Shown here: positions 1-10,011 of the stretch, piece after piece
Layout: each line of letters opens with the position of its first letter
Position numbering within the stretch: position 1 is the first letter of the stretch
NCBI RefSeq assembly: GCF_006094395.1
Contig: NZ_CP035291.1
Span: forward strand, 744,001-808,000
Source of the DNA: Staphylococcus haemolyticus
Lineage (GTDB): Bacteria > Bacillota > Bacilli > Staphylococcales > Staphylococcaceae
Length of the DNA stretch: 64,000 bases
Direction of reading: 5' to 3'
Translations under genes and position numbers: made by a program
Notes under the pieces: model-generated
Databases searched by the model: none
The model's input: the letters and a program-made list of their open reading frames with translations, nothing else
Told to the model about the DNA's origin: nothing

Positions 1-2
1 CA

Positions 3-1664
3 CTAGCAATTGCATTTAGTTTATTAGCATCTTTACTTGTATCCATTACTGTGGTGCCAGCATTGGCTTCTACATTTTTTAAAAAAGGTATTAAGTTAAA
101 ACGCAATTCACAACATCAGAATGATAGAGGACTAGGTGTTGTAAGCAAGAGTTATCGTAAAATTTTAAATTGGTCATTAAATCATAAATGGATAGTCTTA
201 ATTATTAGTGTCGTTATTCTAGTAGGAAGCATTGCGTTAGGTGGCGCAAAATTAGGTACAAGCTATATTTCAACAGGTGATGACAAATTCTTAGCCGTAA
301 CCTATACACCTAAACCCGGTGAAACTGAAAAAGCTGTTTTAGGTCATGCAAAGCAAGCACAGAAATATTTACAATCCAAGGATAAAGTAAAAACAGTTCA
401 ATATTCAGTGGGAGGTCCATCACCAGCAGACCCAACTGGTAGTACAAATAGTATGGCTATTATGGTTGAATATGACAAAGATACACCTAACTTTGAAGAA
501 GAGCCTGATAAAGTTATCTCTCATTTATCAAAAATGAATCAACCAGGTGAATGGAAAAATCAAGACATGGGTAATGGTTCTGGTAATGATTCAGTTGAAG
601 TTACAGTCAAAGGGCCATCTACGAATGCAATTAAAGATACAGTTGCTAAAGTAGAGCAAAAGATGAAATCAGTAAACGGAATCACCAATGTAAAATCAGA
701 TTTATCGCAAACCTATGATCAATATGAAATTAAAGTAGATCAAAATAAAGCAACAGAGAAAGGTATTTCTGCAGGACAATTAGCATTAAATTTAAATGAG
801 AATTTGCCTGAAAAGACGATTACTACAGTTAAAGAAAATGACAATAAAGTCGATGTTAAAGTAAAACAAAACAAGCAGACGGATTGGTCTCGAAATAAAT
901 TAAATAATATGGAATTAAAATCACCAACAGGTGAAACGGTAAAACTTAAAGATATAGCCGAACTAGAACGTACAACTACGCCAAGTAAATTAGTTCAAGA
1001 AGATGGTGACTACGCAACAACTGTTTCCGGTAAAATTACTGATTCAGATGTAGGTGGTGTATCTAGTAAGGTAATGAATAAAATCAATAATATAGATAAA
1101 CCAGACAACGTTAAAGTTAATGTGGGTGGTGCTACAGATGATATTAATCAAGCAATGACGCAATTGGCATTCGCCATGTTAGTAGCTATCGTTATCGTAT
1201 ATTTAGTATTAGTCATCACATTTAAAGGTGGCTTAGCACCTTTCACAATACTATTCTCACTACCATTTACTATTATTGGTGTCGTATTAGCATTATTAAT
1301 TACAGGTGAAACAATATCTGTTCCAAGTTTAATTGGAATGTTAATGTTAATCGGTATCGTAGTAACCAATGCTATAGTGTTAATTGATCGTGTGATAACA
1401 AATGAACATGAAGGTATGTCAATGAAGGAAGCGTTGTTAGAAGCGGGTGGCACTCGTATAAGACCTATTCTTATGACTGCCATTGCAACAATTGGTGCAT
1501 TATTGCCTTTATTATTTGGACAAGATAGTTCAATATTGATTTCAAAAGGTATGGCAGCAACTGTAATCGGAGGATTGATTTCGTCTACACTTCTTACATT
1601 AATTGTTGTTCCCGTAATTTACGAAATTCTTTTTACACTTAAAGGTAAGTTAACAAGAAAATAA
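3..1664 (+). CDS. RND-family efflux transporter, C-terminal half (partial)
   Basis: The frame is open from base 3, so the gene starts outside the window. About 553 codons are visible, roughly the C-terminal half of an AcrB/RND exporter (usually about 1,000 residues). Seen: a short hydrophobic start, a transmembrane segment near WIVLIISVVILVGSIALG, a long hydrophilic extracytoplasmic loop, then a cluster of membrane segments. These carry the family motifs GIVVTNAIVLIDRV and AGGTRIRPILMTAIATIG. Members use the proton gradient to expel drugs, fatty acids or metals; the substrate cannot be read here. Followed by a long stem-loop. The internal GTG at 51 is not a real start, because conserved sequence continues upstream in frame. 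Confidence 0.88.
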   Translation, partial: LAIAFSLLASLLVSITVVPALASTFFKKGIKLKRNSQHQNDRGLGVVSKSYRKILNWSLNHKWIVLIISVVILVGSIALGGAKLGTSYISTGDDKFLAVTYTPKPGETEKAVLGHAKQAQKYLQSKDKVKTVQYSVGGPSPADPTGSTNSMAIMVEYDKDTPNFEEEPDKVISHLSKMNQPGEWKNQDMGNGSGNDSVEVTVKGPSTNAIKDTVAKVEQKMKSVNGITNVKSDLSQTYDQYEIKVDQNKATEKGISAGQLALNLNENLPEKTITTVKENDNKVDVKVKQNKQTDWSRNKLNNMELKSPTGETVKLKDIAELERTTTPSKLVQEDGDYATTVSGKITDSDVGGVSSKVMNKINNIDKPDNVKVNVGGATDDINQAMTQLAFAMLVAIVIVYLVLVITFKGGLAPFTILFSLPFTIIGVVLALLITGETISVPSLIGMLMLIGIVVTNAIVLIDRVITNEHEGMSMKEALLEAGGTRIRPILMTAIATIGALLPLLFGQDSSILISKGMAATVIGGLISSTLLTLIVVPVIYEILFTLKGKLTRK

Positions 1665-1673
1665 AAAACAAAA

Positions 1674-1762
1674 GCCTGGGACATTATGATATGCTCCCTT
1701 CAAAGTTTTCATTTTTTCAATGTTTACTTTGAAGGGGCATATCATTAATCAATGACTCAGGC
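1674..1762. terminator. Long stem-loop of the 'CTGGGACAT' family after the RND gene
   Basis: GCCTGGGACATTATGATATG pairs imperfectly with the CATATCATT...ACTCAGGC arm, and the inner part CTTCAAAG/CTTTGAAG pairs perfectly. It lies between convergent genes and may terminate both. The outer arm shares CTGGGACAT with the terminal repeats of the insertion element at 10017-11961. Confidence 0.6.
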
Positions 1763-1803
1763 TATAACTTTATATTGGCTGTAGTTGACTGAATTATACT
1801 AAT

Positions 1804-2121
1804 TTAATACATGATAAAAGTTAAAATAACATAAATGATAAATAATATAACTGATAAAATATTTAAAATTGAAACAGCTTTAGTATCATGTTTCAATTCT
1901 TTGAATGCGGTTACTTCAACATTACCAACAAGTAATGCTAAAACAATAAATACCCACCAGTTTTCAGCAGGGAATTGTAAAGTTGTAACTGCTAGTACAA
2001 ACAGTAATAATACACCCATAATAATGCGTAAAATGCGAGTAATAATCGAATGCATTTTAAAAATGCTTATGTAACTAACGATGAGATATAAAATAGGCAA
2101 TAATAATAAGTAAAGTTTCAC
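1804..2121 (-). CDS. Small membrane protein, unknown function
   Basis: A 105-residue, very hydrophobic protein with about four predicted membrane segments (LYLLLLPILYLIVSYISIF near the N-terminus, IIMGVLLLFVLAV, WWVFIVLALLVG, and a C-terminal ILSVILFIIYVILTF). It starts at a GTG with AGAAAGGAAG six bases upstream, a good ribosome site. I do not recognise the family, and no catalytic motif is visible. It converges on the RND gene across the stem-loop. Confidence 0.7.
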   Translation of the reverse strand: MKLYLLLLPILYLIVSYISIFKMHSIITRILRIIMGVLLLFVLAVTTLQFPAENWWVFIVLALLVGNVEVTAFKELKHDTKAVSILNILSVILFIIYVILTFIMY

Positions 2122-2266
2122 CTGTTGTCTTCCTTTCTATAATGAACCTTAGACAAAATATAATTTTGACACTATATAACAAATTCGAAGTTGCTGATTG
2201 AATTACTGAATAGAAATCATACTAGATTTACACAACTTTAATCATCTCATAAGATAGAAAAATTAT

Positions 2267-2434
2267 TTATTTCTGACGTAACTTTGAACGTATCTCAGAG
2301 ATTTGTAATTCAATATCTTCAAGTTGCTTAACGAGAGGGTCTATATTTTGATTTAAAGATTCCCGTTTCTCGAGGTCATTTTGTAAACGAACATAATCAT
2401 ACTTCAATTCATCTAATTGTGATTCTAAATTCAT
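2267..2434 (-). CDS. Small coiled-coil protein, unknown
   Basis: A 55-codon ORF running from ATG at 2434 to TAA at 2267, preceded on its strand by AAAGGGG about ten bases upstream. The product is highly charged (MNLESQLDELKYDYVRLQND at the N-terminus, KQLEDIELQISEIRSKLRQK at the C-terminus). Leucine/isoleucine heptads broken by one Pro suggest two short helices able to form a coiled coil. No cysteines and no signal peptide. Function unknown. It is transcribed in the same direction as the small membrane gene downstream, 145 bases away. Confidence 0.6.
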   Translation of the reverse strand: MNLESQLDELKYDYVRLQNDLEKRESLNQNIDPLVKQLEDIELQISEIRSKLRQK

Positions 2435-2573
2435 TAATCTTAAACCCCTTTAATTTCAAAATTTAACAATCACATTGAATTATATCATGAAACAATCCTC
2501 TTCTAAAAATGAAGTAAATTATGTTAAAGTAATTAACTGTAATAATAATGTTAAAAAGAAGGAAGGAACTATC

Positions 2574-3482
2574 GTGACAGAGCAGTTTATAATGATTATT
2601 CTTTTAATCGCATTAGGTTATTTATTGAAACGTATAAACTTTTTAAAAGCGGCAGATAGTCAGGTATTATCAACATTAGTACTCAATGTCACACTACCTT
2701 CTTTAGTCATTGTCAATCTCAATAGTGCAGAATTAGATTTTTCATTTTCGATATTACCTATAATGATGATTGTGTATGGCGTCCTTGCTAAATTCACTGT
2801 ATTGTGGCTGTTTAATAAGCATAACAATCATATAAAAGGTACAGTTGGAATGATGACTGCATCACTTAATATAGGTTTATTTGCATATCCACTCGTTGAT
2901 ACGATTTGGCCAAAAAATGGAATGATTTATTTTGGAATGGCTGATATAGGTGGGGCGATTATTATGTTTGGAGTAACTTATTTTGTAGGAAGCTATTTCA
3001 GTCAAGGTGGAGATCAGTTTGATTTTAAATTTTTAGGCAAAAAATTAATTACTTCTGTGCCCCTTGTCACATATATCGTCATGTTTACTCTAAATATGTT
3101 AAATATTCATTTGCCTAAAGTATCAATTGATTTTTTCACTATAATATCTAAAGCGAATATGCCACTATCAATGATTCTTTTAGGTGTTATGCTTAATTTT
3201 AAAATTGAACGTCATTTCCTACCAATCGCAGTTAAATATTTATTAGCCCATTATGGTTTAGGTTTATTAGCTGGTTTACTCGTTCATTTCTTCTTACCTG
3301 TTTCAGATAATATGATTAAAACGACATTACTCATTGCTTGGTTATTACCAGTAGGAGTAGCGATTATTCCGTATTCTATTCAATTTAAATACAAGACATT
3401 GCCTTTAGTAGGTATGGTTACTAACATTTCGATTATATTGAGTATAATCATTTTATATGTTTACCAAGCGATATTTATTTGA
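2574..3482 (+). CDS. AEC-family transporter (auxin efflux carrier / malate permease type)
   Basis: 302 residues from GTG 2574, chosen because AAGGAAGGA lies just upstream and the first membrane segment (EQFIMIILLIALGYLLKR) begins there. A longer frame back to TTG 2475 adds 33 poorly conserved, charged residues and has no ribosome site. About ten hydrophobic segments are seen in the 5+5 pattern of the AEC/BASS-like superfamily, including LNVTLPSLVIVNL and a C-terminal LIAWLLPVGVAIIPYSIQF. Such carriers move organic acids or amino-acid-derived anions; the substrate is not deducible. A strong terminator follows. Confidence 0.8.
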   Translation: MTEQFIMIILLIALGYLLKRINFLKAADSQVLSTLVLNVTLPSLVIVNLNSAELDFSFSILPIMMIVYGVLAKFTVLWLFNKHNNHIKGTVGMMTASLNIGLFAYPLVDTIWPKNGMIYFGMADIGGAIIMFGVTYFVGSYFSQGGDQFDFKFLGKKLITSVPLVTYIVMFTLNMLNIHLPKVSIDFFTIISKANMPLSMILLGVMLNFKIERHFLPIAVKYLLAHYGLGLLAGLLVHFFLPVSDNMIKTTLLIAWLLPVGVAIIPYSIQFKYKTLPLVGMVTNISIILSIIILYVYQAIFI

Positions 3483-3494
3483 ATAAATATGAAA

Positions 3495-3533
3495 AAAGCA
3501 AGCAATTCTACTTTAAGGATTGCTTGCTTTTTA
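3495..3533. terminator. Rho-independent terminator after the AEC gene
   Basis: Perfect 12-bp arms AAAGCAAGCAAT / ATTGCTTGCTTT with a 12-base loop. The T-run on the plus strand and the A-run on the other side make it usable in both directions, serving the AEC gene and the converging gdh gene. Confidence 0.85.
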
Positions 3534-3551
3534 CTGCATAGTGCTTGAAAT

Positions 3552-4343
3552 TTAACCTTTACCACCCATAAAGGCAGGGTAGTTAGTCATACCACCATCA
3601 ACGTAAATTGTAGTACCGTGAATATAGTTCGCTAAATCTGAAGCTAAGAATAATGCCACATTAGCTACATCTTGAGCTTCACCAATTTCTTTAGCTGGAA
3701 TCATTTCCAATGTCTCAGCACGAGTTTCTGGATCAGAGAATTTCTCCTTAGTATGCTCAGTGACTATCGCACCTGGAGAAATGTTGTTTATGCGTATACC
3801 ATATTGTGCGTATTCCATAGACATTGTTTCCATCATTAACTTTAAGCCACCCTTACTAGCAGCATAATTGACATAATTAGGCCATGGAATCGTATCATGT
3901 ACACTTGATGTATTGATGATTATTCCTTTTTTATCTTCTTTTAAAAATTGATTAACTGCTTCTCTAGAACCTACGAATGCACCAGTTAAATTAATATCTA
4001 TCACTTTTTGCCATTCATCAACTGACATTTTATGGGTTGGGATAGGTTTTTCAAATCCTGCATTATTTATCATAATATCTAGCGTGCCAAATTCTTTAAC
4101 AGCAGATTGAACTAATCGTTTTACATCTTCCTCGACAGCCACATCAGCTTGTACGGCAATTGCTTCACCACCAGCATTACTAATCATATGCTTAATTTCT
4201 TCAATTTCATCTAAATGACGGTCAGAGCGATAATTTAAAACTACTTTTGCTTTTGATTTACCAAAGTTTTCTGCAAAGGATTTACCAATACCACTCCCAG
4301 CACCAGTTATAATTACGACTTTACCTTCTAAATCTGAAAACAT
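3552..4343 (-). CDS. gdh: Glucose 1-dehydrogenase, SDR family
   Basis: 263 residues. The Rossmann nucleotide motif TGAGSGIG is at 13-20, NNAG at 93-96, the catalytic serine at about 147 (NTSSVH) and Y160xxxK164 in YAASK. Length and motifs match Bacillus-type glucose dehydrogenase, which oxidises beta-D-glucose to gluconolactone with NAD(P). The start is set by AAAGGAGG upstream of ATG 4343. It lies 26 bases after glcU on the same strand, so the pair probably imports free glucose and oxidises it outside the PTS. Exact cofactor choice is not readable. Confidence 0.9.
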   Translation of the reverse strand: MFSDLEGKVVIITGAGSGIGKSFAENFGKSKAKVVLNYRSDRHLDEIEEIKHMISNAGGEAIAVQADVAVEEDVKRLVQSAVKEFGTLDIMINNAGFEKPIPTHKMSVDEWQKVIDINLTGAFVGSREAVNQFLKEDKKGIIINTSSVHDTIPWPNYVNYAASKGGLKLMMETMSMEYAQYGIRINNISPGAIVTEHTKEKFSDPETRAETLEMIPAKEIGEAQDVANVALFLASDLANYIHGTTIYVDGGMTNYPAFMGGKG

Positions 4344-4369
4344 TTTGGTTCCTCCTTTGTAATGTTAAT

Positions 4370-5233
4370 TTATTTAAGATTTCCGAGTATAAATGCGGCG
4401 ATAACGATTAAGATTATACCAGACCAAATTCCAATCATTTGGCGTTTGTCTTTTTTCTCACCTAGTAAGAAAATACCACCTAATGTAGAAACGATTACGA
4501 GTAATTGTGATAATGAGAAACTTGTTGCAACACCAACTTTAGGTTGTGAATAGAACATAAATAAGTTACCAATCGCCCATACAACACCTGGTATTAAGTT
4601 AAGGGCTGTAGATTTAATATTAGTTTCATGTTTCATTGATAACAAGAAGCCACCTATAGCCATACCAATTGATTGGAAGAATAATGCATCAGTACCACTG
4701 ACACCAAAGATATCGGCTATTACTACATATCCGACATAACCAATTGTTGAAATTACTAATATTAACATTGCTTTCTTAAATTCTGGATCATTCGATTTTC
4801 CTTCATTTTTACCGCGTAAAGAGGTTAACGCGATACCTGTAACTAATAGAACCATGGCAATAATTCCCATTGTTACTTGAATACCAGTACTCCATTCTCC
4901 AAGAAAAATAGCACTAAATAATGTAGTACCAACTAATTGCATACCTGTAGAAATAGGCATTGTTTTAGAAACACCAATTAAACTAATTGAACGTAATTGG
5001 TTACCTTGTCCAAAGGCCCACAAAGCACCTGAAATTAAACCAACAATGATCACTGTTAAATTATCAAATTGTGCTTTACCAATTAAGAGCAATACAATAC
5101 CAACTATAAGTGCACCTAATGTTGTACCTCTTATTTGGTTGTAAGGTCCGCCCCCAACAAAAACATTAATTAAAACGACACTCCCCCAAAATAGGGCAGG
5201 TAATAATGCGATAAGTATATCTATAAATTGCAT
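4370..5233 (-). CDS. glcU: Glucose uptake protein GlcU
   Basis: 287 residues with ten hydrophobic segments in the DMT-superfamily layout, starting [22 protein letters not shown]. The GlcU/RbsU family imports non-phosphorylated glucose by proton symport in Bacillus and Staphylococcus. The N-terminal motif with [15 protein letters not shown] is typical of the family. It is the first gene of a two-gene operon with gdh, which supports glucose as the substrate. The ribosome site AAGGAGAG lies about ten bases before ATG. A cre-like box is found upstream. Confidence 0.88.
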   Translation of the reverse strand: MQFIDILIALLPALFWGSVVLINVFVGGGPYNQIRGTTLGALIVGIVLLLIGKAQFDNLTVIIVGLISGALWAFGQGNQLRSISLIGVSKTMPISTGMQLVGTTLFSAIFLGEWSTGIQVTMGIIAMVLLVTGIALTSLRGKNEGKSNDPEFKKAMLILVISTIGYVGYVVIADIFGVSGTDALFFQSIGMAIGGFLLSMKHETNIKSTALNLIPGVVWAIGNLFMFYSQPKVGVATSFSLSQLLVIVSTLGGIFLLGEKKDKRQMIGIWSGIILIVIAAFILGNLK

Positions 5234-5323
5234 TATGTAAACACTCTCCTTATTTATTTACTTCAAGTGTTTCCTTCCTATAACACTCGAGAACATTTTA
5301 TCTAAAAAAAATAACTTTTAAAA

Positions 5324-5337
5324 TGTAAACGCTCATA
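5324..5337. promoter_or_regulatory. cre-like site upstream of glcU-gdh
   Basis: TGTAAACGCTCATA matches the CcpA consensus TGNAANCGNWNWCA with one mismatch (T for C at position 13). Read on the minus strand it overlaps a possible -35 TTTACA, with TAGATA 19 bases further on. Catabolite repression of glucose uptake is plausible. This is a single motif match, not proof. Confidence 0.35.
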
Positions 5338-5350
5338 CGTTGAAGTAAAT

Positions 5351-5397
5351 AAAAAAAGCATATTAAGATTTAATGTGTAATTATCTTAATATGCTTT
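5351..5397 (-). terminator. Terminator after the GNAT-like gene
   Basis: 14-bp perfect arms AAAGCATATTAAGA / TCTTAATATGCTTT. On the minus strand the stem is followed by a run of seven T. It separates the GNAT-like gene from glcU. Confidence 0.8.
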
Positions 5398-5406
5398 AAT
5401 GGTATG

Positions 5407-6279
5407 CTAGTAATTCAATTGACTTGGATCAATTTTATATTTAGTATATTCACTTTCAATTTCGAATCCCAGTTCATTAAATCGTTCAACTAAAGTGGCG
5501 TTTTTACTACGTATTTTAAAATAAACTTTATCAATAGAATAATGCTCAAATGCATAATGAATTGCATATGAAAGTAAGTCAAATGCTATCCCTTTGAGAC
5601 GATAATCAGTATGTGAACTAAAATATCGTATTTCAGCTAGTGATGATAGCGTGTCTATTTGTAAATAAAGGTATCCTTTTAACAAGCCTTCACTAACAAA
5701 TAAAAATAATCGGTTATGTTCATCTAAAGTATTGACTATTTCTTTAGGAGTTAATGCGTTGTGTCTAAATGTCTGTTCGTGTAACTTACTGAAAGCTCTT
5801 TGGAACCCTGGTTGATATTCAATGATATTGAAATCTGACTCGGGTTCATTTAATGATTTATAAACATTTAAATAGTAATCTGTGAAGTTATAATTAGCAT
5901 GAATTAGCTTCATTAAAGGTTTTGAATCTTGTGCACAATCATTATAAGAGAAGTTAAAAGTAGCATGATCAGATTGTGATTCCATTAATGTCGAAAATAA
6001 TGAGATAAAATGATTATCTGTAAGAGTAAAATCTTTACTAACAAATGGTCCAATAACTTTGTATTTATCTTCTTCATATAAAATTCCAGTGATTAATGCG
6101 ACAATTGAATCATCTTCTATTAAACAGAAAACACCAGTAGTATGGATAGATTCATTTAGTAACTGTTCTACATCACCTTTAGACGTATGAAGTTTATATA
6201 TATAAGACGCAAGGGTGTCTGATGATGTATTAATAAAAGATATGATTTGGTTCAGGTTGCTTACTTTGACTATGTCCAT
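5407..6279 (-). CDS. GNAT-family N-acetyltransferase-like protein
   Basis: 290 residues from ATG 6279, which has GGAGG six bases upstream; the longer frame to 6303 has no ribosome site. The C-terminal third looks like a GNAT fold: LAEIRYFSSHTDYRLKGIAF corresponds to strand 4 and the acetyl-CoA loop, followed by a helix and LVERFNELGFE, the typical last strand. The loop lacks a textbook R/Q-x-x-G-x-G/A, so acetyl-CoA binding is likely but not certain. The N-terminal half may be a degenerate second GNAT domain. Substrate unknown. Divergent from topB. Confidence 0.65.
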   Translation of the reverse strand: MDIVKVSNLNQIISFINTSSDTLASYIYKLHTSKGDVEQLLNESIHTTGVFCLIEDDSIVALITGILYEEDKYKVIGPFVSKDFTLTDNHFISLFSTLMESQSDHATFNFSYNDCAQDSKPLMKLIHANYNFTDYYLNVYKSLNEPESDFNIIEYQPGFQRAFSKLHEQTFRHNALTPKEIVNTLDEHNRLFLFVSEGLLKGYLYLQIDTLSSLAEIRYFSSHTDYRLKGIAFDLLSYAIHYAFEHYSIDKVYFKIRSKNATLVERFNELGFEIESEYTKYKIDPSQLNY

Positions 6280-6427
6280 AGCGTACCTCCATTTCAATAT
6301 CATTTTGTTAAATTAATTATAAGTTTATTTATTAGTAATTGAAAGTTTAGACTATTGTCTATCATGTTACAATTGTATTTAAATCAAATACATGTACTAA
6401 GAGATCTTTTATTGAAAGGAAAGTTCT

Positions 6428-8563
6428 ATGAAATCATTAATTTTGGCAGAGAAACCATCCGTAGCTAGAGATATAGCTGAGGCGATGAACATAAAGGGAA
6501 AACGTAATGGATATATTGAAAACGAAAAGTATGTTGTCACATGGGCATTGGGTCATTTAGTCACTAATGCACAACCGGAACACTATGATAAAGCGTACAA
6601 GGAATGGAAACTTGAAGATTTACCTATTATTCCGAAGCGCATGCAAACAGTAGTTATTGGTAAAACAAGTAAACAATTTAAAACTGTTAAGTCACTGATT
6701 TTAGATAAAAAAGTGAAAGAAGTTATTATAGCAACTGATGCTGGAAGAGAAGGGGAACTAGTTGCACGGTTAATATTGGATAAAGTTCATAATAAAAAGC
6801 CAATTAAGCGCTTGTGGATTAGCTCCGTAACTAAAAAAGCAATTCAAGAGGGATTTAAAAAGCTTAAAGATGGACGTGAATTTCAGCATCTTTATGAAGC
6901 AGCATTAGCTAGAAGTGAAGCGGATTGGATTGTGGGTATCAATGCAACACGTGCATTAACGACGAAATATGACGCTCAATTATCATTGGGTCGAGTTCAA
7001 ACACCAACAATCCAATTAGTTAATGCTAGGCAACAAGAAATCAATCATTTTAAAGCGAAGAAATATTATACACTATCTACTGAAATAGGTGGATTAACTT
7101 TCCAATTAAGTACAAATAAACAGCACATGACTAAGGAAGACGCAACGCAAATTGCTAATGAAATAAAACATGTAGAAGGTAATGTTGATAGTGTTGAAAA
7201 GAAAGTTAAAAAAAGTCATCCTAAGCCTCTGTATAACTTAACTGATTTGCAACAAGAGGCATACCAACGATACAAAATGGGGCCTAAGGAAACACTTAAT
7301 ACCATTCAAAATTTATATGAACGCCATAAAGTTCTTACCTACCCACGTACAGATTCTAATTATTTAACAGATGATATGGTGGATACTATTAAAGAACGAC
7401 TTTATGCTTTATTAGCAACTGACTATAAATCACAAGTCAAATCATTGTTGGGGCAATCTTATTCAAGTAAAATGCGAATCTTTAATAATCATAAAGTATC
7501 AGATCATCACGCAATTATTCCAACAGAAGTACGTCCAGATATGCAAAGTTTGAGTAACAGAGAAAGTAAGATATATATGATGGTAGCTGAAAGGTTCCTA
7601 GAATCATTAATGGCACCTCATGAATATGAAGCGGTTAGAGTTAATGTTACTGTTGGCCAACATATCTTCGCTTTTAATGAAAAAGTCACACGTCAACTAG
7701 GTTATAAAGCACTTAAAATGAACAATGATAATGTGGTAAAGAAAGTTGCTTTTCAAAAAGGAGAAAAGTATCACCTTCAAAGTTTAAAAGTAAATGAACA
7801 TGAAACGACACCACCTGATTACTTTAACGAAGGCTCATTGCTAAAAGCCATGGAGAACCCTCAAAATTATATACAACTTAAAGAAAAGAAACATGCTAAC
7901 ACACTGAGACAAACTGGAGGGATTGGCACAGTTGCTACAAGAGCGGATATAATTGAGAAACTATTTAATCTTAATGCAATCGAATCTAGAGATGGCAAAA
8001 TCAAAGTAACATCTAAAGGAAAGCAAATTCTGGATTTAGCGCCTCAAGAATTAACATCTCCATTATTAACTGCCGAGTGGGAAGAGAAACTATTATTAAT
8101 AGAAAAAGGAAGATATAATTCTCGACACTTTATTGACGAAATGAAGGCATTTACTCAATCGATTGTAAATACTATTAAAAATAGCGAGCAAAAGTATAAG
8201 CATGATAATTTAACTACTACTGAATGTCCGACATGCGGAAAATTCATGATTAAAGTTAAAACTAAAAATGGACAAATGTTAGTATGTCAAGATCCCACAT
8301 GTAAAACTAAAAAGAATGTCCAACGTAAGACAAATGCACGTTGTCCAAATTGTAAGAAGAAAATGACATTATTCGGACGTGGAAAAGATGCAGTTTATCG
8401 ATGTGTCTGTGGTCATACTGAAACACAAGAACAGATGGATAAACGATTCAAAAATAAATCCAGTGGTAAAGTATCTAAAAAAGAAATGAAAAAGTATATG
8501 AATAATGAGGACTCACTTGAGAATAATCCGTTTAAAGATGCATTAAAAAACTTGAAATTATAG
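6428..8563 (+). CDS. topB: DNA topoisomerase III
   Basis: 711 residues, a type IA topoisomerase that breaks and rejoins one DNA strand and helps decatenate replication and recombination intermediates. The Toprim domain starts the protein ([12 protein letters not shown] at 6-17; acidic motif DAGREGE at 104-110). SLGRVQTP is at 186-193 and the active-site tyrosine is Y305 in [11 protein letters not shown]. The C-terminus, from about residue 600, has two Cys clusters (CPTCGK...CQDPTC and CPNCKKK...CVCG), likely zinc ribbons, then a basic tail. Start ATG with GAAAGGAAAG upstream. Confidence 0.95.
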   Translation: MKSLILAEKPSVARDIAEAMNIKGKRNGYIENEKYVVTWALGHLVTNAQPEHYDKAYKEWKLEDLPIIPKRMQTVVIGKTSKQFKTVKSLILDKKVKEVIIATDAGREGELVARLILDKVHNKKPIKRLWISSVTKKAIQEGFKKLKDGREFQHLYEAALARSEADWIVGINATRALTTKYDAQLSLGRVQTPTIQLVNARQQEINHFKAKKYYTLSTEIGGLTFQLSTNKQHMTKEDATQIANEIKHVEGNVDSVEKKVKKSHPKPLYNLTDLQQEAYQRYKMGPKETLNTIQNLYERHKVLTYPRTDSNYLTDDMVDTIKERLYALLATDYKSQVKSLLGQSYSSKMRIFNNHKVSDHHAIIPTEVRPDMQSLSNRESKIYMMVAERFLESLMAPHEYEAVRVNVTVGQHIFAFNEKVTRQLGYKALKMNNDNVVKKVAFQKGEKYHLQSLKVNEHETTPPDYFNEGSLLKAMENPQNYIQLKEKKHANTLRQTGGIGTVATRADIIEKLFNLNAIESRDGKIKVTSKGKQILDLAPQELTSPLLTAEWEEKLLLIEKGRYNSRHFIDEMKAFTQSIVNTIKNSEQKYKHDNLTTTECPTCGKFMIKVKTKNGQMLVCQDPTCKTKKNVQRKTNARCPNCKKKMTLFGRGKDAVYRCVCGHTETQEQMDKRFKNKSSGKVSKKEMKKYMNNEDSLENNPFKDALKNLKL

Positions 8564-8565
8564 TT

Positions 8566-8610
8566 AAAAATCGAACTTAATCATATTTGTTGGTAAAAAA
8601 GTTCGTTTTT
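8566..8610 (+). terminator. Terminator after topB
   Basis: The arms AAAAATCGAACTT and AAGTTCGTTTTT pair with one bulged base and end in five T. It lies between topB and the permease gene. Confidence 0.7.
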
Positions 8611-8676
8611 AGTATTGTGTTTTTCGAAAAGTAATATTAAAATATTAAAGTATTTTAATAAAAGGAGTTTAAAACC

Positions 8677-10011
8677 GTGAAAAAATACTTTCAATTCGAC
8701 GAGTATGATACTAATTATAAGAAAGAGATAATCGGTGGTATCACAACTTTCTTATCAATGGCATACATTTTAGCTGTAAATCCTCAAGTATTAAGTTTAG
8801 CAGGTGTTAAAGGTGTATCAGGTGACATGAAGATGGATCAAGGAGCTATTTTCGTGGCAACTGCTTTAGCAGCGTTTGTTGGTTCTTTATTTATGGGACT
8901 TATTGCAAAATATCCAATAGCACTTGCGCCAGGAATGGGACTTAACGCGTTCTTTGCTTTTACAGTAGTTTTAACGATGGGAATTCCTTGGCAAATAGGT
9001 TTAACTGGCGTGCTTTGCTCAGGTATATTCTTTGCTATACTTACAGCAACCGGTCTTCGAGAGATAATAATCAATGCTATTCCATATCAAATGAAAATGG
9101 CTGTATCTGCTGGTATAGGATTATTTATTACCTTTGTTGGTTTACAAAGTGCTGGCATCATTGTGAAAAATGACTCAACATTAGTTACATTAGGTCATTT
9201 AACAAAAGGTCCAGTTTTATTAGCAATCTTTGGTATTGCGATTACAATTATTTTATATGCTAGAAAAGTACCAGGTTCAATTTTTATAGGTATGATTATA
9301 ACTGCTATAGTTGGAATGATAACTGGATTAATACATACACCTTCTGGCGTAGTTGGTAAAATCCCTAGTATAACACCAACATTCGGTGCAGCATTTGAAG
9401 CCTTTAAGGATCCAAGTCAATTATTTACGATTCAATTTTTAATTGTAATTTTAACTTTCTTCTTTATAGATTTCTTTGATACTGCTGGAACATTAGTGGC
9501 GGTAGCTACTCAAGCAGGTATTATGAAAGATAATAAGCTTCCTAGAGCAGGTAGAGCTTTATTTGCTGACTCTTTAGCTACTATTGTTGGTGCCATTTTT
9601 GGTACAACAACAACTACATCTTATATTGAATCTACTTCTGGTGTAGCTGTGGGTGCGAGAACAGGTTTTGCTAGTATCGTGACAGGAATTTGTTTCCTAT
9701 TAGCATTATTCTTTAGTCCGTTAATTGAAATTGTTACAAGTGCAGTAACTACACCTGCATTAGTAGTAGTTGGGATTTTAATGGCAGCTAACTTTGCAGA
9801 AATAAATTGGAAGAAATTTGAAGTTGCAGTTCCAGCATTTATAACAATTATTATGATGCCACTATCATATTCAATTGCGACTGGTATCGCTTGCGGATTT
9901 ATATTTTATCCAATAACTATGCTTATCACAAAAAAACACAAAGAAGTACATCCAATTATGTATTTCTTAATGGTACTATTTATTTTATATTTCGTATTTG
10001 TACACGGTTAA
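8677..10011 (+). CDS. pbuG: NCS2-family purine permease (guanine/hypoxanthine, PbuG type)
   Basis: 444 residues, GTG start with AAAGGAG about ten bases upstream. About 12-14 membrane segments. Characteristic AzgA/PbuG features: an N-terminal ITTFLSMAYILAVNPQVLS, ALAPGMGLNAFFAFTVV, FFIDFFDTAGTLVAVATQAG and TTTTTSYIESTSGVAVGART. This subfamily imports hypoxanthine, guanine or adenine with protons. There is no room for a purine riboswitch in the 113-base gap before it, which also contains the topB terminator. Its stop overlaps by two bases the stop codon of the converging transposase frame, a consequence of the insertion element just downstream. Confidence 0.88.
   Translation: MKKYFQFDEYDTNYKKEIIGGITTFLSMAYILAVNPQVLSLAGVKGVSGDMKMDQGAIFVATALAAFVGSLFMGLIAKYPIALAPGMGLNAFFAFTVVLTMGIPWQIGLTGVLCSGIFFAILTATGLREIIINAIPYQMKMAVSAGIGLFITFVGLQSAGIIVKNDSTLVTLGHLTKGPVLLAIFGIAITIILYARKVPGSIFIGMIITAIVGMITGLIHTPSGVVGKIPSITPTFGAAFEAFKDPSQLFTIQFLIVILTFFFIDFFDTAGTLVAVATQAGIMKDNKLPRAGRALFADSLATIVGAIFGTTTTTSYIESTSGVAVGARTGFASIVTGICFLLALFFSPLIEIVTSAVTTPALVVVGILMAANFAEINWKKFEVAVPAFITIIMMPLSYSIATGIACGFIFYPITMLITKKHKEVHPIMYFLMVLFILYFVFVHG

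Noticed and set aside
1148..1483. 111-codon minus-strand frame inside the RND gene
   Set aside because: Antisense of conserved membrane helices; no ribosome site.
8611..8676. A purine riboswitch before the pbuG-type permease
   Set aside because: The space after the topB terminator is only about 66 bases, too short for aptamer plus expression platform, and the core loop motifs are absent.
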